This document shows, one piece after another, positions 42,806 to 53,540 of a stretch of 64,000 bases of DNA (its first letter is position 1; each line of letters starts with the position of its first letter). The stretch is from NCBI GenBank assembly GCA_963920525.1, contig OY986438.1, forward strand, positions 75,919,836 to 75,983,835, in the 5' to 3' direction. A program made the translations under genes and the position numbers. The notes under the pieces were generated by a model. The model was given only the letters and a program-made list of their open reading frames with translations. It did not search any database and was not told the origin of the DNA. The DNA is from Dichetophora obliterata. Its lineage: Eukaryota > Arthropoda > Insecta > Diptera > Sciomyzidae.

Positions 42806-43649
42806 ACAGGTGAAGATGCATCTAATCATTTCTTTAAAACTTTAGTTAGTAATGCTAAGGAAATTTATAATAAGTATATTAATAATGTAGTACCAATGAA
42901 TTTCCTCACTCCTTTTGAATTAAATATTCAGAGGAAAATAAGTAGTTTTCATATTTGTGAAAAGCTTTTGGGAGTCGATAGAGTAGCATATCATTGCTAT
43001 TTAACGGGGAAATATCGAGGTCCGGCACACAATGAGTGCAATTTAAATTTTAAAATTGCAAAGTTTATTCCAATCTTTTTTCACAATCTTTTTTCATATG
43101 ATTGCCATTTATTTATTAAAGGACTTTCAACGATTCCCGGAAGAATAAATGTACTTCCGATTAATAAACAAATTTATATATCAGTATCGAAACACATTCA
43201 TTTCGATGATGGTAAAAGCGTTGAACTAAGATTTTTAGATTCCTTTAGATTTATGCCTTCTAGTTTATCAAGCTTAGTTAGAAACTTATCAAATTCAGAT
43301 TTTTATGTGTTACGCTCAGAGTTTAACGATGAAGACGAATTCAATCTCTTAAGAAAAAAGGGTATATTTCCCTATGACTATTTCGATAGTGTTGATGGTC
43401 TTTAGCAGGAATGTTTACCACAAAGGGAAAAATTCTTTAATAAATTAACAAACGAAGTGTATCGAATCTGTAGTGCAGATGATTATGAACATGCCCAAAA
43501 AGTGTGCTCATCTTTTAATTGTTAAACATTGCAAAATTATTTGGAGCTATATCTCAAAACAGATGTTTTACTTCTTACTGATATTTTTGAAAATTTTAGA
43601 AAAGTCTGTAAATCAATTTTTCAACCTTGTCAGTACTATACTGCACCTG
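42806..43649 (+). pseudogene. Family-B DNA polymerase relic, exonuclease part
   Basis: Open frame 42896-43405 and a further frame around 43529-43649. It contains CYLTGKYRGPAHNECNLNF (the Cys-His/GKYRG segment typical of protein-primed polymerases of Polinton-like elements), FFHNLFSYDCHL (exonuclease II region), and YLKTDVLLLTDIFENF (exonuclease III, Y-x3-D). These belong to the 3'-5' proofreading domain. The last codons, ending YYTAP, are cut by the Harbinger at 43650; the gene resumes at 49189. Some segments are frameshifted near 43404 and 43525. Confidence 0.8.
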
Positions 43650-43669
43650 GGGCCTGTTTCTCAAAACTA

Positions 43670-46085
43670 CAAGTTCACAAGCTCACAAGTTACAAGTTAC
43701 AAGTCTATTTTCTACAAGTGCTTGTAAAACGTGTTTCTTAAACATTTTCAAAAGTCTTGTTATTTTTCTACACATGTAAAATAGTTCCTTATTTAGTTTT
43801 GGCAACTGTCAAGTAACGGAGCTGCCAGATTGTATTTTTTTAAAAAAATAATAAATTGAAACTTGAATAGGCTGCGTTCTAACTTGGAAAGAAACTTGTG
43901 TAAGCCAATGTTTTTAAAAACTTAGTTTTTATCCTTTATTTTTATTTAAGGTTTTTTAAAGCTATCAAATTTTTCAATAAAAAACTGCACAATTTCTCAA
44001 GTCCTCAAGTTTTAGGATATAATTGAAATTCAAATATGCAGATTGACGTACGTGTGTTTTGTTTTTGCAAATTGCAAAAGTCCGCAACTGAACTGACAAG
44101 TACACTGAATCGTTAATACCCTACTGTTTTATTTATTTGTATTAACATACAAGAACTAAGCTTTTATTAGAACAGAATTTTGATTGCATAATGCGTAAAA
44201 ATGGTGATTTTGTAGTTTTTCTGTGAATTGCATCGTACCGCAATTCACACGCTTGGATTGGGACGTTAATTGATACGTCACTTACATATACAAGGCAATC
44301 AATAGTGGTATTCACGATCCGGAGCTCATTGCGGAGCTCTTGTGGAAATGTACAAAACAGAACTACAAACTGTGAATACACCTCACACACAAAAAAAAAA
44401 AAAAAGGAAAGTGCCTTGACTGTTAGTGATGTGGAATTGAGTTTGTAACGAGCTTGTTGAACCAAATATTTGTTATGTTTAAAAATTTTAAAAAATTTTG
44501 ATATTTTTTTTACTTGTTTGCTATATTTTTACTGGTACAAAAATTCTTTTTATTGAAAAAGAATATGAAAAATGTCCTTTTTGTTAAAAAATCTTTAATA
44601 TCCTTAAAGTTTCTATTCCTATTAAATTAAAAATTCTTGGTACAGACTTACTCTTTTTGAAATAGTGATGGCGGTGTGTTCACTTAAACCTAACTGCACA
44701 AGTCGCCAAGTCCTCAACTGCACAGGCAAGTGCACTGAATCATGAATACCCCTAATGTAAAATCGTTGCATAACAATTTTAAATTTAGGAATTTAAATTT
44801 TAAATTTGATATAAAGGAATATAGAAAATTTTAAATTACAAAATGTAATATATATGTCGAATGAGATACTTGTGCAACCATACTTTGTTCTGGAGTTGGG
44901 GAAAAATAAAATATGAGTTTTTGAAAATATGTCAATGTGAGAAAAATTAAAAGGGAGATATATAAAAAAAGATCAAGAGAAGCAGAAGCAATCTTAATAA
45001 AATTAAATATTTTAAAAGATTTATTAAATAAAGAACATGGCTAATAAACAGCCGATGCCCAAAAACAAGCCAACTACCTCTTCATCTTCGTCATATATAT
45101 TTTTGTAGTAAATGTGGAACAAATTTGTTAACGTTTTGTCTCTGCAACTTTTTGCTTCAGAAAAAAAATCTGGGGAAAAAGAAAAAAAATCTGGGGAAAT
45201 GAAAACACATAAGTGATTAAATAATTTTTATGACATAATTTGACAAACTGCAATTTTTCAATATACTAGATATTAAATACATGTATAAAATATTTTTTTA
45301 TTAATCAACGACATTTCCAAAAAAAAAATAAAATCGATAGTTATTGAGATATAACCAAAAAATAATGCAAATTTTTCAAAACTTAAGAAGAATGCATTTA
45401 TGTTCAGAATCAAGTTAAATACTACATTTATAATCCTGTTATACAGGATTTATTAAAAAATCAAAATACAGAAAAAGCCAAAATACAAAAAAAAAGTCAC
45501 CATAACAATTACTGCTTAAAGATGGTTATTCGAATTAAATAAAGTAGTTTTTTTTTTATACTTATACCATTTTTTGATTATCAAACAAACACAACTATTT
45601 TTGGATTTTGCATTTGAAGATACATCAAAATACTTTAATTTTAAGATTTTAAAGTTTTACATGGTATTTAATATTTTTATCGCAAGCGAAGCAGCGGGTA
45701 TTTTCTAATATTCTTGCACTGTTGTTACATTGAAACAAAAAATTCAACAAAATAATAAGAATGTAGGACATACATACATACATACATGCATGCATACATA
45801 CATATATGCATACATACATACATACATACATACATACATACATACATACATACGAACGAAACAAGTTAAATAGAAGCTTATAAAAACATTTATACCTGAA
45901 ATGTTCCTAATAAATTCAAGTTTTACCCACAATATTAAAAATACCAATCTGGCCACATTTATGAAGTGACAGATTTAGCAACAGCTGTTTGTGACTTAGC
46001 AATTATTACATTATTTGGATTGAATTGTTCAGTTTATACAGTGCCGCATATTAATTTATGTAATTCTTTCTATAACTTTAAATTT
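43670..46085. other. Harbinger internal non-coding stretch
   Basis: No gene. Subterminal ttacaagt repeats at 43680-43715 mirror those near 49040-49160. Two related blocks of about 75 bases, 44050-44125 and 44690-44758, share caactg...caagt.cactgaatc.t and a following aatacccta; they are direct copies. The rest is AT-rich; 45770-45855 is the microsatellite listed separately. Confidence 0.5.
45770..45855 (+). repeat. (CATA)n microsatellite
   Basis: Catacatacatacatg-type tetranucleotide run of about 85 bases with a few substitutions. It produces meaningless repeated-MYVC frames on the other strand. Confidence 0.9.
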
Positions 46086-46090
46086 CTGAA

Positions 46091-46832
46091 ATGGCAACGA
46101 AAAACGACCAAAAAATTGCCATTTTACGACAAATACTTTCATCGAAAGATATACTTTTTGGTGCATTTTCCGACAAACTAACCAAAGACATAAAAGTGGC
46201 CGAGTGGAAGAAAGTAACGCAATCGTGCCAATCAATTGGACTTATAAGATCGGATAAAGAATACGCATATGTTCGAGACACTTTTTGGTCAAACATCAAA
46301 CGTGCGACATTGGTATGTTTTAAAGTAGGATTTGTCTCGCAAATAATTATATGCTCCTCTCACTAAATAGGCTAAAAAAGATAACGCTAGGAAAACAGGT
46401 TCTGCTGGTGGGAAAAACCAACAGCTTACACCTATTGATGACCTAGTCCTGGAAATTTTGGGACATGACTCTCCTATCGTGGAAGGCATAGGCGGACTAG
46501 ATCCAATGGCGGTTAATAATATAGAAGAAAGTGTTCTAACGGAAGTTCTCTTAGAAACACCGGAAAAACGAAAGTCTGATATTCCTAAATCTAAACCGAG
46601 TACAGCATCGAGAAGGGTTATTACTAAGGGTTCCAAAGCATACTCCGATCTCGAAGAACAAAATAAGCTGAAACGCCGCAAACTTAAGCTGCAGGTAGAA
46701 TTTTTGGAAATAAACAACTATAAAAAAAAACTAGAAATTCTTGCGTTAGAACAATCAATGAATGTTCCACGTTCAATTTTTACTATTAACCTTAACGAAA
46801 TACGGGAAAATAATACTTTCGAGATAGTTTAG
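46091..46832 (+). CDS. Harbinger Myb/SANT-MADF-like DNA-binding protein (intron 46313-46370)
   Basis: Exon 1 is 46091-46312 (74 codons from ATG), exon 2 is 46371-46832. The intron of 58 bases begins gtatgt and ends aaatag, and the frame is kept across it, giving 227 residues. Exon 1 encodes a MADF/Myb-SANT-like domain: KIAILRQILSSKDILFGAFS, VAEWKKVTQSCQSIGL and YVRDTFWSNIK. Exon 2 is acidic then basic, with a C-terminal coiled coil (DLEEQNKLKRRKLKLQVEFL). In PIF/Harbinger elements the second protein brings the transposase to the nucleus and to the ends. No stop interrupts it. A host MADF gene is unlikely because it lies within the transposon's ends. Confidence 0.82.
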
Positions 46833-47030
46833 TGCTTATAGGAAGTGGCTAGTAATATCAATATATGGCTTATTTTGATTTGATTTCTTTCCAATTTTTA
46901 ATTTGTTTTCTTACTTTTTACTATTTTTGTGTTGCCAATGAATGAAACAATCTTAATGCACCTGATTGAAGTACAAATTTATGATAATATTAATGTAATT
47001 GAAAAAATATTTTAATATGAATAAAATAAA

Positions 47031-47610
47031 TCTATATATATAAATGGATGTATGTATGTAATTTTCGATATCGTATAGCTTTGAAGTGATAGGCCGCACA
47101 GCTTTGGAATTCAGTTTTTGACCGCAATTTACACATGCAGTTTCAATGATTTTATTTTATGGGCGTTGGACAGGGGGGCGTGACATCTCCCTTATAACCC
47201 AAATTTGCGATATCAAATTCCTTTGAAGTTATAGGTTGACAGCGTAAGAATTTGGTATTCAACCTAAATTTATACATGCACTTTCATTACTTACATTATA
47301 TGGGCGTAGGGCAAAGGGGAGTGGCACTTCCCATACAACCCAACTTTGTGCTATCAAATAGCTTTGGAGTTCAAGGTCGTACAGCGTTGGAATTCAGTAT
47401 TCGACAAAAATTTAAGCATGCAGATTTACTGATAAAATTTTTTAGAGTTTGTCGGGGGGGCGTGACGCCTCTAACTTAACCCAAATTTGCGATATCGAAT
47501 AGCTTTGGAGTTATAGGTAACTCAGCCTCGGATTCAGTATTCGACCTCAATTTACACATGCAGTTTCATTGGTAAGATTTTTCATTTCTTAAGATTTTTT
47601 GAGATGTTTT
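47031..47610 (+). repeat. Helitron-type 5' end followed by four ~141-base tandem repeats
   Basis: It starts at a TC (tctatatatataaatggatg, 47031) identical in type to the Helitron at 34741. The repeat unit contains ccaaatttgcgatatc, tttggagttataggt, gaattcagtattcgac and acatgcagtttcatt. The catgca motif recurs at 47134, 47275, 47417 and 47557, spacing 140-142. No CTAG end was found downstream, so the 3' end is lost or diverged. It lies between the two Harbinger genes. Confidence 0.75.
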
Positions 47611-47817
47611 AACAAAGTATTTAACATATTGCACCCTCCCTACAAAGCGACAACTTCAAATTTTTTAAATTTTCTGGAGAAGCAAAAAACATTTTTTTTA
47701 AGGGACTCCATATAAAACTTAAAAGTGGATAAAACTATTTTTTTGTTAATTAAAGAGAAGTAATATGAATATACTCGTAAGTAGTAGTAACAGATTTTTA
47801 TTTTTTTTAAAATAACC

Positions 47818-48873
47818 TTAGTTTCTAAAAAAGTTCAAAAGTGTTTGAAGTTTGCTCTGTCCTCTTCTATCAGTTGGTTGCTCTTCATCATTAGCTACTT
47901 CGAGAGAAGTTGTTTCAACGCCTTCTTCGGTGTTTTCAGAAGTCACATTTGTTATGTACTCTTCGTCAAATCGTGCAAAGTTGCATAAAGCTACGCAACT
48001 GTTGAATACTTCACTTGCTTTTTTTGGCTCTAGTCGTAAATAGTTGAGACATGGAAATTTCTCTTTTAAGACACCGATGGCGTTTTCAATAAGTCTTCGC
48101 GTAGACTTATGAGCCCTTAGAAATAGGCGGTTGGGTTCATCATTTATATCGGTTAAAATCGGAGGAATTAACCAATCCTTAAGAGGATACGCAGAGTCTC
48201 GAAGAAGTATTCCGTTAGGGAAAGGCCGCCAACCATTTTCCATTTGATGGAATAAACCACTATTTTTTAATACTCGAGCATCATGAGTACTTCCAGGCCA
48301 ATTAGCGTATGAATAATAAAATTGCAGGTCCGGTCCACAAACAACCATGCAGGTTATTGAGTGATTTCCATGTCGGTCTACATAAGCTTCTTCATGTTCT
48401 TTAGGAGCATCTATTTTGATGAGAGTTCCATCGATGCATCCGCAGACCATTGGCATACCTTTCAAAGCAAAGAAACGTTCTACGATAACCTGAACATTTT
48501 GCGGCCATTTCACATTAAGTTGAAATAACGTTCTATTTACAGCACCTACAACATTCCGCATAGCTCTGCAAACACTGGCTTTGCTAACACCATGCATATC
48601 TCCAATTGCATGGTACTGAGCTCCTGCCCCCATCCAATGGAGAGCAATTTGCAATTGTAGTTCAACTGAAATGGCATTACTTCTTCCAGTACATCTTTTC
48701 AAGTGGGGTCCTAATAGGTTGACAAGATATTCCATCTTATGTGCTGCAAGGCGAAACCTCTCATTGAACTCATACGACATCTCGAGATATCCATAATTTA
48801 TCCGCTGTCTTATAATCCTTGGTCTTCTTATAATAATTAATTCCTCATCATCACTTGAATCACTTGACCACAT
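47818..48873 (-). CDS. Harbinger DDE transposase (351 aa)
   Basis: Intact frame of 351 residues. N-terminal part includes a helix-turn-helix-like ALHWMGAGAQYHAIGDMHGV and SKASVCRAMRNVVGAV. The DDE catalytic domain (DDE_Tnp_4, HARBI1-like) follows: VCGCIDGTLIKID (first D), WPGSTHDARVLKNSG (second D), LLRDSAYPLKDWLIPP and RRLIENAIGVLKEKFPCL (E). The C-terminus is acidic. Nearest homologues would be HARBI1-type transposases of insect PIF/Harbinger elements. It excises and reinserts the element with a 3-base target duplication. Start at ATG 48873, where an acidic SSDSSDDEE stretch precedes the domain. Confidence 0.92.
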   Translation of the reverse strand: MWSSDSSDDEELIIIRRPRIIRQRINYGYLEMSYEFNERFRLAAHKMEYLVNLLGPHLKRCTGRSNAISVELQLQIALHWMGAGAQYHAIGDMHGVSKASVCRAMRNVVGAVNRTLFQLNVKWPQNVQVIVERFFALKGMPMVCGCIDGTLIKIDAPKEHEEAYVDRHGNHSITCMVVCGPDLQFYYSYANWPGSTHDARVLKNSGLFHQMENGWRPFPNGILLRDSAYPLKDWLIPPILTDINDEPNRLFLRAHKSTRRLIENAIGVLKEKFPCLNYLRLEPKKASEVFNSCVALCNFARFDEEYITNVTSENTEEGVETTSLEVANDEEQPTDRRGQSKLQTLLNFFRN

Positions 48874-49188
48874 TTCTCTGACTACTTTTATTTTTAAAAA
48901 AATTCTTTTATATAATCTTGATTATTTGTGTGTCTTACTTTTAAATATTATAGAGACTTGCGAGACTGTCATAATTTTTGACATTCGCTCAAATGCCACA
49001 AGTGTTGACGTCAGTTTTGAGAAACAGAATTTAATTTAAATTACTTTTGACACTTGTAAAAAAGGCAAATAGACTTGTAACTCGTATTCTACAAGTGTAG
49101 ATTCGAGAAACAGACACTTGTAAAAATTAACCGTTTTACAAGTATTTCACTTGTATTACAAGGCTTGTAATTTTTGAGAAACAGGCCC
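48874..49188. other. Harbinger right terminal region
   Basis: Non-coding. It contains repeated acttgtaa and acaagt motifs (49030-49165) that mirror 43660-43740 and are probable subterminal binding sites, and ends in the inverted repeat. The transposase gene reads away from this end, so its promoter is likely here. Confidence 0.6.
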
Positions 49189-49639
49189 CTGGTCTTTCTT
49201 GGGGAGCTATGTTGAAATATACAAAAATAGAATTGATCTTGCTTACAGACATTGATATGATTAAATTCATTCAAAAGGGTATAAAAGTAGTTATAGTACA
49301 ATGTTCCAAATGACATGTAGTTGCAAATAATAAATATATGAACGATTTCGATTGTAAAAAACCAACAAATTATCTTATGTATTTAGATGCTAATAATTTC
49401 TATGGTTGGGCAATGCCTCAATACTTGCCCGAAGGAAAATTTGAATGGATTGATGATATATCAACATTTAAGTTAAATGAATGCTATAATGATTCTAGCG
49501 AAGGATTTATTTTGGAAGTAGACCTAGAGGTTCCTTTTGAGCTACGTAATAGACAATGATTTACAATTTTGCTCAGAAAATAAAAAAAAGAGTCTTATAT
49601 GCAAAAAAGCTTATAGTTGATTTATATAACAAATAAACA
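49189..49639 (+). pseudogene. Family-B DNA polymerase relic, start of polymerase domain
   Basis: Directly after the Harbinger the reading resumes as [16 protein letters not shown], then, in the frame 49338-49559, YLDANNFYGWAMPQ and LPEGKFEWIDDI. 'YLDANNLYGWAM.Q' is polymerase motif A of protein-primed family-B enzymes (catalytic D). The relic fades at the Helitron at 49640; motifs B and C are not seen. Other Polinton or viral genes (ATPase, protease, capsid, integrase) are not present in the window, so the identity of the parent element is open. Confidence 0.8.
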
Positions 49640-50739
49640 CTAGCTGAACCCGGTGTGCTTCGCTACCCCCCTCGTATAAAATAAAATTAAAAGTATTTAT
49701 ATATTTACAAAAATTTATTTATTTAATTTAATTATTGCAATGCTTCGCCTCTTTTTTTGTTGTAAACCAATTAGAATTCAGCACTGAATCGCATGTAATT
49801 TGCTTCATGCTCCCCCTTTTTATTTTTAGACCAATCAAAAAGCAGCAATTACACAATCAGCTGTTTCGCAGTCAGTTGTCGGAGAATGAGAATGGGGTTA
49901 CCCCACTCTCTATTTTAATTAACACGTATTATAAAATCAGCTGTTTTGAAGACAGTGGTGGAAGAAAGAGAATGGGGCTACCCCACTATTTTAATTAATA
50001 TGCATTTTAAATTTGTGGTAAAGCCGTTAATAAACGTAGTAAAAACGTAGGTGCAGAAGTGTGCATGGTCGAAAAATATTATTATGTAATAAGTATTCCT
50101 GAGTCAAAGCTGAACGCTGTGAAAATTTAAGATCGGTTATCATGTCCAGCCTCCAATATATCGCAATCAAAGGGGCGTGCTCCGCCCACTTTTCTTTTGG
50201 TACGTATTTCTATTCATGCCAATACCATATATAGCAAATACTGCCGCCGTTGGTCAAAAAATGCCCAAAATATGACGATTTTAAATTTTGGGTTATATGG
50301 GCGAGGCCACGCCCCTTCGTCCACTCACAACGTTATATAGTCAAGAATTTATTATTTCGTAAGAATATCCTATTGTGAAAATTTAATGACGATCGGTCCA
50401 GTAGTTAAGACTATATTGCGATTTTTAATTTTCCTAAAAAGGGGCGTGGTCCCACCCACTTTTCTCCTGGAACGTATTCCTAATTATGCCAATACCATAT
50501 GTACCAAATAGCATCAACGTCGGTCAAAAAATGCCCAAAATATGGCGATTTAAATTTTTGGGTTATATGGGAAGTGCCACGCCCCTTTGTCCAATAAAAA
50601 CTTCGTATAGCCTATTATTCTTTCCAGAGATATAATAAAATGCTGTAAAAGTTTCAGGAAGATCGGTCCAAGGGTTTAGCCTCCTATAAAGCACAAACAA
50701 ACAAAGAGACAGACAGACATTTATTTTTATATATATAGA
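49640..50739 (-). mobile_element. Non-autonomous Helitron (1.1 kb, minus)
   Basis: Left end CTAG (ctagctgaacccggtgtgct, 49640) and right end GA (tatatatagA at 50739), that is, TC...CTAG on the minus strand, between A and T. The inside has no long frame; it contains repeated ggggcgtg.. and cgatcggtcca motifs (for example cgatcggtcc and gatcggtccaa at 50390 and 50660) and three to four ~200-base units with aatgcccaaaatatg (50255, 50530). Confidence 0.7.
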
Positions 50740-51358
50740 TTGAAAGCAGATTAATTATAATTAAAGTAAAATGGGGCGAAAAAGGGGGATTTGGTAATAA
50801 AAAAATCTATGGCTACCTTACCTGTAGATAAAAAGTATATAAAACTTTAGGTAAATACATATTACAAAAAAAGTATTTTGTATAGCAAACATTGTTAGTG
50901 GTATAAGTATCTGAATTAAAAAAGGGGGCGGTGAAGTGGGTGTGGTTCATAGTAATATGACGACGTTAACAGTATTAAGAGCAATATACTACAAAATAAA
51001 AAATAATCCGTTGGAAGGAACAAATTTGTACAGAGAACAAAAAGTTTAAAACTTAAATTTGGCGTGAAAAGGGGCGTGAAAAGGGGCGTGAAAGGGGGCG
51101 TGGCGTAAGAAATGTTTATTTCTACCTCGCCTGGAGTATAATGTGTATTCAATTTGAAGTAAATCTGTTAAAAACTATATGGGAGCAATTACATAATTTT
51201 AAAAAAGTGGGCGTGGTCGAAAAAAGTACCCTACTAATCATGCCAGAGTCCCAGTTAAATGCTGTGAAAATTTCAGGAAGATCGGTCCAGAGGTTTGGTC
51301 TCCTATAAGGTACAAACAAACAAATAAACAAACACACATTCCATTTTATATATATAGA
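50740..51358 (-). repeat. Part of a Helitron-type repeat between two Helitron ends
   Basis: Starts ttgaaagcagattaattat at 50740 and ends tatatatagA at 51358, immediately followed by another CTAG at 51359. The same ttgaaagcag... block recurs at 51785. Several ggggcgtgaaa repeats at 51060-51100. It probably is the remainder of an older Helitron into which the 1.1-kb one inserted. Confidence 0.6.
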
Positions 51359-52147
51359 CTAGCTGAACCCGGTGTGCTTCGCTGCCCCCCTCGTTATAAA
51401 ATAAAATTAAAAGTATTTATATATTTACAAAAATTTATTTATTTAATTTTAATTTAATTGTTGCAATGCTTCTCCCCTTTTTTTGTAGTAAACCAATTAG
51501 AATTCAGCACTGAAACGCATGTAATTTGCTTCATGCTCCCCCTTTTTATTTTTAGACCAATCAAAAAGCAGCAGTTACACAATCAGCTATTTCGCAGTCA
51601 GTTGTGGGAGAATGAGAATGGGGTTACCCCACTCCACCAATGAAACTTCATATAACCTATTATTCCTTCCAGAGTCATAGTAACATGCTGTGAAAGTTTC
51701 AGGAAGATCGGTCTAAGGGTTTGGCCTCCTATAAAGCACAAACAAACAAACAGACAGGCAGATATTAATTTTTATATGTATAGATTGAAAGCAGGTTAAT
51801 TATAATTAAAGTAAAATGGGGCGAAAAAGGGGGAATTGGTAATAAAAAAATCTATGGCTACCTTACCTGTAGATAAAAAGTATATAAAACTTTAGGTAAA
51901 TACATATTACAAAAAAGTATTTTGTATAGCAAACATTGTTAGTGGTATAAGTATCTGAATTAAAACAGGGGGCGGTGAAGTGGGCGTGGTTCATAGTAAC
52001 ATGGCGACGTTAACAGTATTAAGAGCAATATACTACCAAATAAAAAATAATCCGTTGGAAGGAACAAATTTGCACAGAGAACAAAAAGTTTAAAACTTAA
52101 ATTTGGCGTGAAAGGGGGCGTGGCGTAAGAAATGTCTATTTCTACCC
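51359..52147 (-). repeat. Second, shorter copy of the 49640-51140 block
   Basis: 51359-51784 starts ctagctgaacccggtgtgct and matches the ends of 49640-50739 with the middle missing (426 instead of 1100 bases). 51785-52147 matches 50740-51130 almost base for base. Together they are a tandem copy of the preceding block. The match stops exactly where an LTR begins at 52148. Confidence 0.75.
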
Positions 52148-52535
52148 TGTAAGGACTAAAATTTATACGTAATTTTATCCCCACATGACTTCTTACTTTC
52201 ATTTCCATTTTCAGTACACCTGTGAGTTCACGACTGGGTCGAGCACCGGATCAAAGAGAGAAAATGCAACCCCGTAGGGATTGCATCGGTTCGACGGGCG
52301 TAATATTTTGAGGCATTACCCCAAGCATAATCAAGTGTGGCGGGTGTGACCTACACGAAAATATATTTAAGTTAAAATTAAGGCTAATGAACTCAATTTA
52401 TACATAATATTGTTCATTTGATAACATTATTTATTCTACCTTGATGGTATCAATATGAAAATAAATAACTTGCGTGAATGAAAGTGAGTTTGCGGGTTTT
52501 TATTTGTAATATTAGTGAAGGCATGGTGTCTTACA
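52148..52535 (+). repeat. Putative LTR (388 bases)
   Basis: Begins tgtaag and ends cttaca, a perfect 6-base inverted pair with TG...CA ends. The left edge coincides with the point at which the tandem Helitron block loses its match. An aataaa signal lies at about 52461 followed by a GT-rich stretch, as in a polyadenylation region. A second LTR copy is not in the window, so it could be a solo-like LTR or the 5' LTR of an element whose interior (52536 onwards) is non-coding here. Confidence 0.55.
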
Positions 52536-53204
52536 AACAGCGTGGGCAAGTGGATCATCTACCAGTCGTTTGAGACATTAAGGCAGATATTCTAGCCCAC
52601 CTGTGGAAATAAATATAGGTAATAAAATGTTAGGATAAGAATTTAATTTTTTTACATTTAGTTCGCATATATTTTACTACTGGGTAGTCTAATACACCCA
52701 AATTTACTTAGTTTAAGCAATCAGCGATATACGGCTATAAATGTCTTAGGTACTCCCATGTAACATTTAGGTATTACACATAGGTTACCCAGGTCTGGTT
52801 CGGTGCTAAGTTTTCCCTACAGGGACAGTCTACTCGTGTTAATGTGTTTTTTTTTTCTTTTCTTTGCATGTTTTTTTGACGTAACGGCTCCAAGCTAACA
52901 ACCATATATAGCTAGCCAGCAAACGGCAACATCACGCTATATTCTAGAACAAACTACGAGAGAGAGAAGCCACCAACAAGATCAACAGTAACCTACCATG
53001 CAGAGGAGGACTATATAAGACAAGACTTTGCTGAAATCGAGAGGTTTTTGTGACAACCGTGAACAGAGTCAGACGTGGCAGACATAGCGCTGCCCGCACC
53101 AACCGTCGACGCCAGTAGTAGCAGCGAAGAAGATATCTTAACGACATCATCGTAGCTAAGCGAGGACTTAGCACACATAAACTACAGCGAAGCACCGACG
53201 ATAT
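52536..53204. other. Unassigned, possibly LTR element leader
   Basis: No gene. It follows the putative LTR with acagcgtgggcaagtgg, which could be a primer-binding region, but I cannot match it to a tRNA. GC content rises towards 53000-53200 into the tandem array. Confidence 0.3.
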
Positions 53205-53540
53205 TTAACTTGCAGACGTCGGCAAAATACGCCAACGTCGTCAAAATAAGTCCACATCGATCTAACACGTCAGCAGCAGCAAGATACGTCAACGTCGCTA
53301 AATACGTCCACGTCGATCTAATACGTCAACAGCAGCAAGATACGCCAACGTCGTCAAAATAAGTCCACGTCGATCTAATACGTCAACAGCAGCAAGATAC
53401 GTCAACGTCGCTTAATACGCCAACGTCGAGCTAATACGTCAACATCGGCCAAATACGTCAACGTCGCCAAAATACGTCGACGTCGAGTTAGTACGTCGAC
53501 ATCAGCAGAATACGTCGACAGTGACGGCGCATCGACCACC
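53205..53540 (+). repeat. Minisatellite of tacgtcaacgtcg-type units
   Basis: About fifteen variants of aatacgtcaacgtcg in tandem, each ~20 bases with a short variable spacer (cagcagcaag, agctaa, gatcta). A higher-order unit that includes cacgtcgatctaatacgtc and aacagcagcaagatacg recurs every ~60-100 bases. CG dinucleotides are plentiful, unlike the surroundings. On the plus strand one frame gives repeated VHVDLIRQQQQD, interrupted by stops. Confidence 0.85.

Larger units (their letters stand above)
43650..49188. mobile_element. PIF/Harbinger transposon, complete-looking (5.5 kb)
   Basis: Ends are inverted repeats: gggcctgtttctcaaaa at 43650 and its inverted match at 49188, extended by ctacaag / ttacaag. 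CTG lies outside both ends (43647-43649 and 49189-49191). The interrupted polymerase reading (..YYTAP before; GLSWGAML after) confirms the boundary exactly. Inside are the two proteins of this superfamily, a Myb/MADF-like DNA-binding protein (46091-46832, plus) and the DDE transposase (47818-48873, minus), in convergent order. A Helitron-like tandem repeat and a microsatellite enlarge it beyond the usual size. Both proteins look intact, so the element may be or recently have been autonomous. Confidence 0.9.

Noticed and set aside
45649..45956. Open frames coding for MYVCMYVC repeats
   Set aside because: Produced by the (CATA)n microsatellite in two frames; not a protein gene.
46091..46832. 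A host MADF-domain transcription factor gene
   Set aside because: It lies within precise Harbinger ends together with the transposase; such a partner protein is expected there.
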